From NCBI GenBank assembly GCA_017538635.1, contig JAFYIM010000028.1, positions 1 through 7,088 on the forward strand: a DNA stretch of 7,088 bases, written 5' to 3'. The position numbers were made by a program, and so were the translations under genes. The stretch comes from a bacterium. GTDB taxonomy: Bacteria > UBA3054. Below are positions 1 to 6,293 of this stretch, piece after piece (position 1 is the first letter of the stretch; every line of letters starts with the position of its first letter). The notes below the pieces were generated by a model. It searched no databases. It had not been told where the DNA came from and saw nothing but the letters and a program-made list of their open reading frames with translations.

Positions 1-806
1 CCTTGACAAAAACTCTGAACGGCCTCGTTCAACCCAACGATATTATCGTTTCCTACGAAGAAGGACTCGAAGCTTTAAAATACTACCAGAGAGTTTATAA
101 TTCCGACTGGAAGATCATCGGCGCTCATCAAATCGAAAGCCAATACTCCGGCAATTACATCTATGACGGCTATGCTTTCGCTCTCTTCCACCGCAACACC
201 GCCAAAGCAAAAGACAACGAGATACTAGAAAAGTTAGCCGACTCTGCCGGCTACTCCCTCTACAAAACCAAAGCGAAACTAGATCCAACCCTTGAAAACA
301 ACCTTCTCATAGCCCTTATAGACGGTTTCAGGGAGAAAAACAATCTTCCCATCAAAACTCACATTGACCGCCTCTACTTCGCCAACAACTACCTTAGGAA
401 CGGCGATTTTGAAAACGAATTAAGGGACTGGACAACCAGTGAGATCAACAGGGATTATATGGACATATCCGTCCTCACCACCAACAATACAACGTACTTA
501 AACATCACCAACGATTATTCTGTCGCTCTAGTCCTATCCCAAACGATCGACATCCCAGAAAAGGGCACCTACGCTCTTGCCTTCAAGACTCACGGTTTCT
601 ACAACGGGGGACACTTCACCATCAAATCGGACGATGTGAACATTGACATTTACCGCGCCGAGATCACCAACCCTATCTTCCCACGATTCCACAACCTAAC
701 CTTCAAAAAACCGCAAAAAGTAAAGTTCCACGTAACTGTAAAACCGGAAGGCTACGCCGCCCTCTACAATTTCGGCTTCTACAAGCTGGAAAAACGTTCG
801 AAATGA
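1..806 (+). CDS. C-terminal part of a probable GT-C (GT39/ArnT-like) glycosyltransferase with an NGDF-type beta-sandwich tail (5' truncated)
   Basis: The reading frame is open at the window start, so the TTG at position 3 is very probably an internal Leu codon; about 267 residues are visible and the gene begins outside the window. Residues 8-40 (LVQPNDIIVSYEE, then LKYYQRVYNSDWKII) resemble the extracytoplasmic part of GT39-like membrane glycosyltransferases, where a 'pgD-i-vs' strand is followed by a YY pair. No membrane segment is visible, as expected if only the soluble tail is seen. Residues 130-267 form a separate beta-rich domain starting YLRNGDFENELRDW, typical of the first strand of carbohydrate-binding/galactose-binding-like (CBM4/9-type) folds. 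A similar domain occurs in the lipoprotein at 2944-3615. The stop is TGA at 804-806. Seen: frame, motifs and composition. Inferred: the GT-C assignment, supported by the GT-C gene at the other end of the window. It could instead be another type of exported protein with a sugar-binding tail. Confidence 0.6.
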   Translation, partial: LTKTLNGLVQPNDIIVSYEEGLEALKYYQRVYNSDWKIIGAHQIESQYSGNYIYDGYAFALFHRNTAKAKDNEILEKLADSAGYSLYKTKAKLDPTLENNLLIALIDGFREKNNLPIKTHIDRLYFANNYLRNGDFENELRDWTTSEINRDYMDISVLTTNNTTYLNITNDYSVALVLSQTIDIPEKGTYALAFKTHGFYNGGHFTIKSDDVNIDIYRAEITNPIFPRFHNLTFKKPQKVKFHVTVKPEGYAALYNFGFYKLEKRSK

Positions 807-824
807 GGACAAGCCCTTTTTTGA

Positions 825-830
825 TACAAT
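825..830 (+). promoter_or_regulatory. Candidate extended -10 promoter element for argB
   Basis: In the 57-nt gap before argB the sequence TTGATACAAT holds TACAAT (one mismatch to TATAAT) preceded by TGA, which fits the extended -10 form TGnTATAAT. Transcription would start near 837, leaving a 5' leader of about 27 nt that is almost entirely A and T. No good -35 box lies 16-18 nt upstream (the region reads AAATGA), which is tolerable for extended -10 promoters. The motif is short and found by eye, so this is only a candidate. Confidence 0.4.
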
Positions 831-863
831 GTTAAATATATAAAGAAAAATAATATAAAAACA

Positions 864-1742
864 ATGCAAGAAGCTATTAAAAAGACCGAAGTCCTCATCG
901 AGGCCTTACCCTACATCCAGAAGTTCAAGAACCGCATCGTAGTCATCAAATACGGCGGATCCACTATGGCCGAACAGGGCGTTGACGAAGGCATTCTCAA
1001 AGACATCGCCTTCATGCGCGCCGTAGGCATGTGCCCCGTAGTCGTCCACGGCGGCGGCAAGCACATCTCAAAAGCCATGGAGAAAGAGGGAATAGCCCCC
1101 AACTTTGTAAAAGGCCTCCGTGTTACCGACGAAAGAACCATGCAGGTCGTCGAAGACGTCCTTGCCAACCAAGTCAACGCCCAACTAGTAAAAGCTCTTA
1201 TAAAGCTCGGCTGCCCGGCCGAGCCCTTAGTCGCCAAACACACCCACACCATCTGCGTCGACAAACTTAAAGGCACAGACGACAACGGCGAACCTTTCGA
1301 CTGGGGCTATGTCGGAAAAGTTAGAAGGATCAATCCCAGAAGGATCTTCGAAACCATCATGAACGGCGCCGTTCCGGTCGTCGCTCCTATAGGAAGAGAC
1401 CAGAAAGGCCACGCCTACAATGTCAACGCCGATATCGCGGCCTCTGAGATAGCCGGCTGCCTTTCTGCCGAGAAGCTCGTTTTCCTTACCAACGTTCCCG
1501 GCCTCCTCAGAGACCCTTCAGATCCCAAAACCCTAATCTCCACCGTCCACACCTCCGAGATCAAGCAACTGACCAAAGAAGGCGTCATCAAAGGCGGCAT
1601 GATCCCCAAAGTCGAAGCCTGCCTTGAAGCGATGAAAAACAACGTCAAAACCACCCACATCGTAGGCGGCGACATTCCTCACAGCCTCCTCCTCGAGATC
1701 TTCACCGACCGCGGCATAGGCACCCAATTCCTCCAAGACTAA
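864..1742 (+). CDS. argB: N-acetylglutamate kinase (arginine biosynthesis)
   Basis: ArgB phosphorylates N-acetyl-L-glutamate with ATP in the cytoplasm, the second step of ornithine/arginine synthesis and usually the feedback-controlled one. The 292-residue length is normal for the amino-acid-kinase family. Visible motifs: KYGGS (29-33) and HGGGK (62-66) of the nucleotide/phosphate site, RVTD (86-89), the NVNAD acetylglutamate-site block (186-190), LTNVPGLL (208-215), and KGGMIPK (243-249). The N-terminal helix with ALPYIQKF (14-21) and the C-terminal EIFTDRGIGT (278-287) are features of arginine-inhibitable, hexameric NAGKs such as those of Thermotoga and Pseudomonas, so feedback inhibition by arginine is inferred. 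The ATG at 864 is preferred because it keeps the whole N-helix. Its upstream region (AAAGAAAAATAATATAAAAACA) lacks a convincing Shine-Dalgarno. KYGGSTM replaces the commoner KYGGNAM/SAM. argD follows after 8 nt, so co-transcription is very likely. Confidence 0.97.
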   Translation: MQEAIKKTEVLIEALPYIQKFKNRIVVIKYGGSTMAEQGVDEGILKDIAFMRAVGMCPVVVHGGGKHISKAMEKEGIAPNFVKGLRVTDERTMQVVEDVLANQVNAQLVKALIKLGCPAEPLVAKHTHTICVDKLKGTDDNGEPFDWGYVGKVRRINPRRIFETIMNGAVPVVAPIGRDQKGHAYNVNADIAASEIAGCLSAEKLVFLTNVPGLLRDPSDPKTLISTVHTSEIKQLTKEGVIKGGMIPKVEACLEAMKNNVKTTHIVGGDIPHSLLLEIFTDRGIGTQFLQD

Positions 1743-1750
1743 GCAAGAAA

Positions 1751-2932
1751 ATGGACATATACTCTAATTACGACAAATACATAATGAAGACCTACACAAG
1801 GGTCAAGCCCGCCTTTGTAAAAGGCCAGGGCTCCTGGGTCTTCGACGAAGAAGGGAACAAATATCTTGACCTTTTCCCCGGTTGGGGAACAGGTCTCTTA
1901 GGCCACTGCCATCCAAATGTTGTAAAGGCGATCCAGGAACAGGCAGCTAAGCTCATTCATCTCCCGAACAACTATTACAACGAACTTCAGCCTGAACTGG
2001 CTGAACTCGTCATCAAGCATTCTTTCCCCGGTAAGATCTTCTTCTGCAATTCCGGCGCGGAAGCCATTGAAGGCTCCATGAAGGTCGCAAGAAACTGGGG
2101 CAAGCACCAAACAAAAACGAAATACAAATTCGTCACCACCACAAATTCTTTTCATGGCAGGACCTTCGGCGCTTTAACCGCCACGGCCCAGGAAAAGTAC
2201 CAGGCGCCCTTCACTCCCTTAGTCCCCGGCTTCTCCTACGTCCCTTACAACGACATCAAGGCTATGGAAGAAGCTATCGATGACGAGACCGTAGCAGTTA
2301 TCCTCGAACCAGTCCAGGGCGAGGGCGGCGTCAATATTCCAACAAAAGAATACATGCAGCAGCTCAGGCAGCTCTGCACCGACAGAAACTGCCTCCTCAT
2401 CGCAGACGAAGTCCAAACCGGCGTGGGCCGCACCGGCGAATGGTTCGGCTACCAAAACTTCCAAATCACTCCGGATATTATGGCTGTCGCCAAGATCGCC
2501 GGTTCCGGCGCTCCTATCGGCATGATCGTCGCCAAACCAGAAATAGCCGACCTTATGCAGCCCGGCTACCACGGATCCACCTACGGTGGCAACCCGCTAG
2601 TCTGCGCTGCTTCAATAGCCACTTTCAAGACTATTGAAGAGGAAGACCTCCTTACCAAGGCCAAAAATCTTAAAACCAAGTTCGACGAAAAAGCCAAAGC
2701 CCTAAAAGCCAAGTATCCAGACAAGATAAAAGAATACCGCGGCCTCGGCGCCATCTACGGCATCGAGCTTACCAAACCCGGAGCCCCGGTCTCCGCTTAC
2801 TGCTTAACCAAAAACGTCCTTTGCAACTGCACTCACAACGTAGTTCTCCGTTTCCTCCCCTCAGCTCTTCTGACCGACGAGGAACTAACCCTGGCTTTCA
2901 AAGTCATTGACGAAGCAATATCCAACCTATAA
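1751..2932 (+). CDS. argD: Acetylornithine aminotransferase (PLP-dependent, class III)
   Basis: ArgD transfers an amino group from glutamate to N-acetylglutamate 5-semialdehyde, giving N-acetylornithine; some homologues also act as succinyldiaminopimelate aminotransferase in lysine synthesis. The 393 residues match the family length. Visible motifs: GHCHP (51-55), NSGAEA (100-105) and FHGRT (134-138) of the cofactor phosphate/ring site, EPVQGEGG (186-193), ADEVQTGVGRTG (218-229) with Asp219 as the expected pyridine-N ligand, VAKIAGSGAPIG (246-257) with Lys248 as the Schiff-base lysine, HGSTYGGNP (274-282), and C-terminal VLRFLPSALLTDEE (365-378). Oddities are LFPGWGTGLLGH (41-52), where many ArgDs have an 'sGiavn-LGH' form, and the Cys-rich LCNCTH (357-362) before the final motif. 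The start ATG has only a weak purine tract (AAGCAAGAAA). It lies 8 nt after argB, and the lipoprotein gene begins 11 nt after its stop. The other steps of the pathway (argA/J, argC, argF and so on) are not in the window. Confidence 0.95.
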   Translation: MDIYSNYDKYIMKTYTRVKPAFVKGQGSWVFDEEGNKYLDLFPGWGTGLLGHCHPNVVKAIQEQAAKLIHLPNNYYNELQPELAELVIKHSFPGKIFFCNSGAEAIEGSMKVARNWGKHQTKTKYKFVTTTNSFHGRTFGALTATAQEKYQAPFTPLVPGFSYVPYNDIKAMEEAIDDETVAVILEPVQGEGGVNIPTKEYMQQLRQLCTDRNCLLIADEVQTGVGRTGEWFGYQNFQITPDIMAVAKIAGSGAPIGMIVAKPEIADLMQPGYHGSTYGGNPLVCAASIATFKTIEEEDLLTKAKNLKTKFDEKAKALKAKYPDKIKEYRGLGAIYGIELTKPGAPVSAYCLTKNVLCNCTHNVVLRFLPSALLTDEELTLAFKVIDEAISNL

Positions 2933-2936
2933 GGAA
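2931..2936 (+). promoter_or_regulatory. Shine-Dalgarno of the lipoprotein gene, overlapping the argD stop
   Basis: AAGGAA begins in the last two bases of the argD TAA codon (2930-2932) and ends 7 nt before the ATG at 2944. It is the clearest ribosome binding site in the window. It fixes the lipoprotein start and suggests that translation of this gene follows on from argD on one mRNA. The starts at 864, 3665 and 6294 lack a comparable site. Confidence 0.7.
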
Positions 2937-2943
2937 CAATATT

Positions 2944-3615
2944 ATGACTATCAAACACCACATCATCCTTTCCGCTACCATAACCGTAGCCCTCATTGCC
3001 GTTATCGCCTGCCAGCAGAAAACTCAGGCTCCCCAGACCAAAGAGCAGCCCAAAGCCGTAACTGAACAAACGGCCAAAGTCGAAGAGGCCGTAAAGAATT
3101 TGGAGCAGGAAGTCGAAGCGAAGGCTGGCGAAGTTGAAGCCAAGATCACTGAAGCAATCCAGAAAGTTGAGGAAGAAGTGAAAGAAGAGGCCAAGGAAGC
3201 CGAACAGTCTGTCAAAAACTTGCTTTCCAACGGCGATTTCAGCGAAAAGAAAAACAATTGGCAATCTCATGAAAACGTCAAATTCTTGAAAGACGAAAAC
3301 GGCAGTTTCATCGAGATCGACGGCACGAAAGCAAAACAGTCCAGGATCTGGCAGGGCGTTGAAACGGAAGCCGGCCATGTTTACAAACTGACCTTCAAGG
3401 CGAAGGGAGAAAAAGAAGGCGCTTTCGCTATCTTCAGAAACCATGACACGGACGAAGAAAGCTATTTCTATTTTTATCCTTCCAAGAACTGGAGAGAATT
3501 CTCCAAAGAATTCAAGGCGGAAAAAGACGGAAAATACATAGTCTATTTGTCCTGCCAGGGCGACGGCAAATACTATTACACCGATGCGGTGTTGGTTGAC
3601 GTAACTGAAAAATAA
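2944..3615 (+). CDS. Outer-membrane-type lipoprotein with coiled-coil stalk and NGDF carbohydrate-binding-like domain
   Basis: The 223-residue product begins with a classic lipoprotein signal: KHH, a hydrophobic run (about 7-22), then VIAC with Cys23 as the lipidation site. Gln follows at +2, so by the E. coli rule the protein would not be retained in the inner membrane. Residues 24-37 are a Gln/Pro/Lys linker. Residues 38-92 are almost all Glu, Lys, Ala and Val in heptad-like spacing (for example VEEAVKNLEQEVEAK), which predicts a coiled-coil or long helical stalk. Residues 94-223 start LLSNGDFSEKKNNW and continue with beta-strand-rich sequence (SRIWQGVETEAGHVYKLTFK at 133-152), like CBM4/9 or galactose-binding folds. 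The position directly behind argD, with a strong Shine-Dalgarno, and the terminator just after the stop make it the last gene of the argB-argD transcript. Sugar binding is inferred from fold similarity only. Its partner is unknown, although the downstream hydrolase is an obvious candidate. Confidence 0.8.
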   Translation: MTIKHHIILSATITVALIAVIACQQKTQAPQTKEQPKAVTEQTAKVEEAVKNLEQEVEAKAGEVEAKITEAIQKVEEEVKEEAKEAEQSVKNLLSNGDFSEKKNNWQSHENVKFLKDENGSFIEIDGTKAKQSRIWQGVETEAGHVYKLTFKAKGEKEGAFAIFRNHDTDEESYFYFYPSKNWREFSKEFKAEKDGKYIVYLSCQGDGKYYYTDAVLVDVTEK

Positions 3616-3641
3616 GGGAATGGTTTTCATTCCCTTTTTTT
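3616..3641 (+). terminator. Rho-independent terminator after the lipoprotein gene
   Basis: GGGAATG (3616-3622) and CATTCCC (3628-3634) form a perfect 7-bp stem around the loop GTTTT, followed directly by seven T residues (3635-3641). The stem starts at the base right after the TAA stop. An A-rich stretch precedes it, so weak function on the other strand is possible, but no minus-strand gene needs it. It should end the argB-argD-lipoprotein transcript. Confidence 0.88.
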
Positions 3642-3664
3642 GCTTCATTGGCGCTTGAATTCCA

Positions 3665-6292
3665 ATGCCTAAAAAAAGGATCCTTTTTTTAGTTCTGATC
3701 TGGCTTGTGCCGCTGGCCGCCTTATGCTATTTGATCAATTCATTTAGCTACGGTTCTTCCGACTTGAAAGACGGCTGCTACACAGTCAGAAACAAGGATC
3801 TGGAATGGGAGCTGCAAGTTACCAACGGGGTGCCCCGCAGCGTGTCTCTTTGGAACATCAAGAGCAACGATCAGCTTCCTTTGGATGGCGAGGAGTTTTT
3901 AATAAAGATAGGGGACAGCGACGACCTGGGCTGGATGAAGACCAAGAAGGGCGACGTTTTCGGCTGCCGATCCGTTAAGATCGTCACTCCTGATAAGTGT
4001 CTTCCTATCGAATACAGCAAGCAAAAGGACAAAACCACCTTCAAGTTCTTTTACGTGCCTTTCAAACTCGAATTGAATCTCGTCTTTTCCTATGACCCGA
4101 AGGAAAAACTTATTCATCGCTCGCTTTCTGTTAAAAGCAACTATGAAAAAGAGCTGGTTTTGGAAGATGTCTCTTTGGGGAACTGGACGGTCAGCGGGAC
4201 TTTGTCGGGAGGAGGTCTTGGGCTTCCGGTTTTTATCTCTGACAAATGGTTCTTTTCCGGCGTAACGCCCTGGTTCAACGCGACCGTAAACAAAAACTCG
4301 CTGCAGCTGCAGCAGTATCCTTCGGTTTATTTGAACTGCGGCGACAGCTGGACCTCCGACAGCGTCGTTATAGGATTCGGCGACGATCCCAGGAAGGCGC
4401 TCAAAGAATATCTTAGCACGCTTATCCTGCCTCCCAGGTTCACCACTTTGTACAACACCTGGTACGATCTGAGGGACAAGGATCTGACGGTTCAGAACAT
4501 TTTCACCAATTTTGTCAAATTGGCGGACAAACTGAACGATTTTGGCGCAAAGCTTGACTACTGCGTGATAGACGACGGCTGGTTTGACAAGAACAGCTTA
4601 TACGGCACCTCCACGAACAATTTTCCCAACGGTTTAAGGGAACTCTCCGACGATCTGGCTCTCCGCGATTCCAAGCTCGGCCTTTGGCTGCCTTATTCCG
4701 GCTTGTATCTCAACGTCACGAATCTTATTGAAAAATACGCTTTTGAAAACGCCAGCAAGAAGTTTTTCTGCCTGTCCGGAAGCAACTATTTTCCCGCTCT
4801 TTCCCAGCGCCTGACGGACGTTATAGAAAAGGACAAGGTGTCTTTCTTCAAACACGATTTCAACTTTTTCGTCTGCACGATGCCCGGCCACAGACATCTG
4901 CGCAATTTCAGCCACAGCACCGAAGTTAACCTTAAGCAGACGGCCAGGCTTTTAGATCACGAGAGGAAATTAAACCCTGACATCTATCAGTCGGTAACCA
5001 CAGGCATTAACATAAGCCCGTGGTGGCTAAAATTCGCGCACATCCTCTGGATGGGAGGCGGGGATATTGATTACGACAGAAAAAAACCTGTGACGTATAA
5101 GCCCGGTTCTGAAATGAACTATCGCGACGGGAAACTGCATAAGATCCTGGTAGAGGACGAGACCTTTTTCCCGCTTTACGCTCTTATGACCCACGGAATG
5201 ATCGACGGTATTATAAATTCCGTGGGCCCCTGGGCCAACGACGAGCAGTGGGCCGATTATGTCATGAACTACCTTGGCAGGGGAACGGCGATAAGGGAGA
5301 TCTTTGTAAATCATATAAAGCTGGATAAAAAGAGAAGCGAGATTCTCGCAAGGGGACTTAACTGGGCCAAGGAACACGACGAACTAATGCTCAATTCCGA
5401 AATGATCCTGGGCGACCCGAAGAAAAACGAACTGTACGGATTCAAAGGCTTCGATCAAAAAGGCAATGTTTACGTATCGCTCCGCAATCCCAGCTTCCTG
5501 GATACGAGCGTTTCCCTTGAGGAACTAGGCATCGCTTCCGCCTACTATAAGGTTTCCTACCCTTACCATGCGGTTTACGATACGAAGCTTTATCCAAAAA
5601 TCAATATTCCAGCCGAGAGCGTCCTTATCGTCGAATCGGCGGAATTGAAAGACTTCAAAGAGCCGACTTTCATAAACCTCCGCTGCGACTATCAGTCTTC
5701 CACTAACAGCGCTCCTACACTTGTCGTCAATTACGACAGTGCGGATCCCAATCCCATATATGTCTATCTCCCCGGCAAAATAAAGGATCTTTCCGCTCTT
5801 AAGAACATTAAAAAGATTTCCGGCAAGCTCTGGCAGTTCGACCGTCCGGAAGGAACAGATATTCCCCGCGTCAAGATAACGAAACCTTTCGAAGCCCAGG
5901 CTGATTCCTTCGATCTGGAGATCGAGGTCCCCGAGGGAGCTTCCGCAAAACTTATCTGGACTTTTAACGCTTCCACGGCCAAAATGACATTGAAGGACAA
6001 CGGTAAGATTATAAGCCCTCATTTCACGACTATACCCAACACGGGCTGGATGACGGTTTCCGCGAACTTTAAAAGCGGTTCTCACAAGATCGCCGGCTCT
6101 ATCACCGACGACAACATTCCGGTTATTTCCATGGACCTCCAGATGAGAAGCTCCTATGACCTTAGATCAATGGAATTCAATCTTTCCGGCAGTCAGCCCA
6201 AAAACAACTATAAGTCTCCCTATCCTGTCTCCCAGAGCCAATTCAAGGAAACAACCGAACTGGTCAAAAATCACCAACTCCAGATAAAGTAG
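3665..6292 (+). CDS. Membrane-anchored GH36-like (clan GH-D, alpha-galactosidase type) glycoside hydrolase
   Basis: The 875-residue protein has positive residues then one hydrophobic segment (about 5-24), an uncleaved anchor or signal peptide, so the enzyme should act outside the cytoplasmic membrane. Residues 35-255 are beta-rich, like the N-terminal supersandwich of GH36. The (beta/alpha)8 barrel begins near LYNTWYDL (262-269) and carries YCVIDDGWF (299-307), FPNGLRELSDDL (320-331), LGLWLP (338-343) and FFKHDFN (394-400). Asp398 matches the nucleophile of the family's K-x-D-x-N motif. GGGDIDYD (464-471) lies about 70 residues further on, so Asp467 or Asp469 is the likely acid/base. The usual GH36 motif C-x-x-SGGGR-[FY]-D is absent, with TTGINISPWW (445-454) in its place, so the substrate is uncertain. 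Residues about 660-875 are an extra beta-rich C-terminal region beyond the usual roughly 720-residue size. No strong Shine-Dalgarno is seen. The GT-C gene starts 1 nt after its stop, so the two are probably translated together. Other alpha-acting clans or an inactive homologue are possible. Confidence 0.75.
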   Translation: MPKKRILFLVLIWLVPLAALCYLINSFSYGSSDLKDGCYTVRNKDLEWELQVTNGVPRSVSLWNIKSNDQLPLDGEEFLIKIGDSDDLGWMKTKKGDVFGCRSVKIVTPDKCLPIEYSKQKDKTTFKFFYVPFKLELNLVFSYDPKEKLIHRSLSVKSNYEKELVLEDVSLGNWTVSGTLSGGGLGLPVFISDKWFFSGVTPWFNATVNKNSLQLQQYPSVYLNCGDSWTSDSVVIGFGDDPRKALKEYLSTLILPPRFTTLYNTWYDLRDKDLTVQNIFTNFVKLADKLNDFGAKLDYCVIDDGWFDKNSLYGTSTNNFPNGLRELSDDLALRDSKLGLWLPYSGLYLNVTNLIEKYAFENASKKFFCLSGSNYFPALSQRLTDVIEKDKVSFFKHDFNFFVCTMPGHRHLRNFSHSTEVNLKQTARLLDHERKLNPDIYQSVTTGINISPWWLKFAHILWMGGGDIDYDRKKPVTYKPGSEMNYRDGKLHKILVEDETFFPLYALMTHGMIDGIINSVGPWANDEQWADYVMNYLGRGTAIREIFVNHIKLDKKRSEILARGLNWAKEHDELMLNSEMILGDPKKNELYGFKGFDQKGNVYVSLRNPSFLDTSVSLEELGIASAYYKVSYPYHAVYDTKLYPKINIPAESVLIVESAELKDFKEPTFINLRCDYQSSTNSAPTLVVNYDSADPNPIYVYLPGKIKDLSALKNIKKISGKLWQFDRPEGTDIPRVKITKPFEAQADSFDLEIEVPEGASAKLIWTFNASTAKMTLKDNGKIISPHFTTIPNTGWMTVSANFKSGSHKIAGSITDDNIPVISMDLQMRSSYDLRSMEFNLSGSQPKNNYKSPYPVSQSQFKETTELVKNHQLQIK

Positions 6293-6293
6293 C

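Noticed and set aside
3..806. Reading the first gene as a complete protein starting at TTG position 3
   Set aside because: The frame is open to the window edge, no ribosome binding site can precede it, and the first residues are mid-domain sequence typical of a longer membrane protein. It is treated as a 3' fragment.
811..823. T-run after AAGCCC as a terminator for the first gene
   Set aside because: No stem of more than 2 bp can be formed just before the T-run, and the region overlaps the promoter candidate.
911..1285. Minus-strand and alternative-frame open frames inside argB and argD (including 1031-1270 and 2440-2637 on the + strand)
   Set aside because: They overlap two textbook enzymes in frame-shifted registers, have low-complexity or Arg/Ser-rich translations, and carry no independent start signals.
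2833..3648. A 271-codon open frame on the minus strand across the end of argD and all of the lipoprotein gene
   Set aside because: Its translation is a Phe/Leu/Gly-rich sequence that mirrors the Glu/Lys/Ala codons of the lipoprotein on the other strand. It has no domain I recognise and runs through the terminator hairpin. The + strand gene has a lipobox, a Shine-Dalgarno and a terminator, so the antisense frame is a shadow.
5525..6085. A 186-codon minus-strand open frame inside the hydrolase gene
   Set aside because: It lies fully within a well-supported coding region and shows no recognisable motif or upstream signal.
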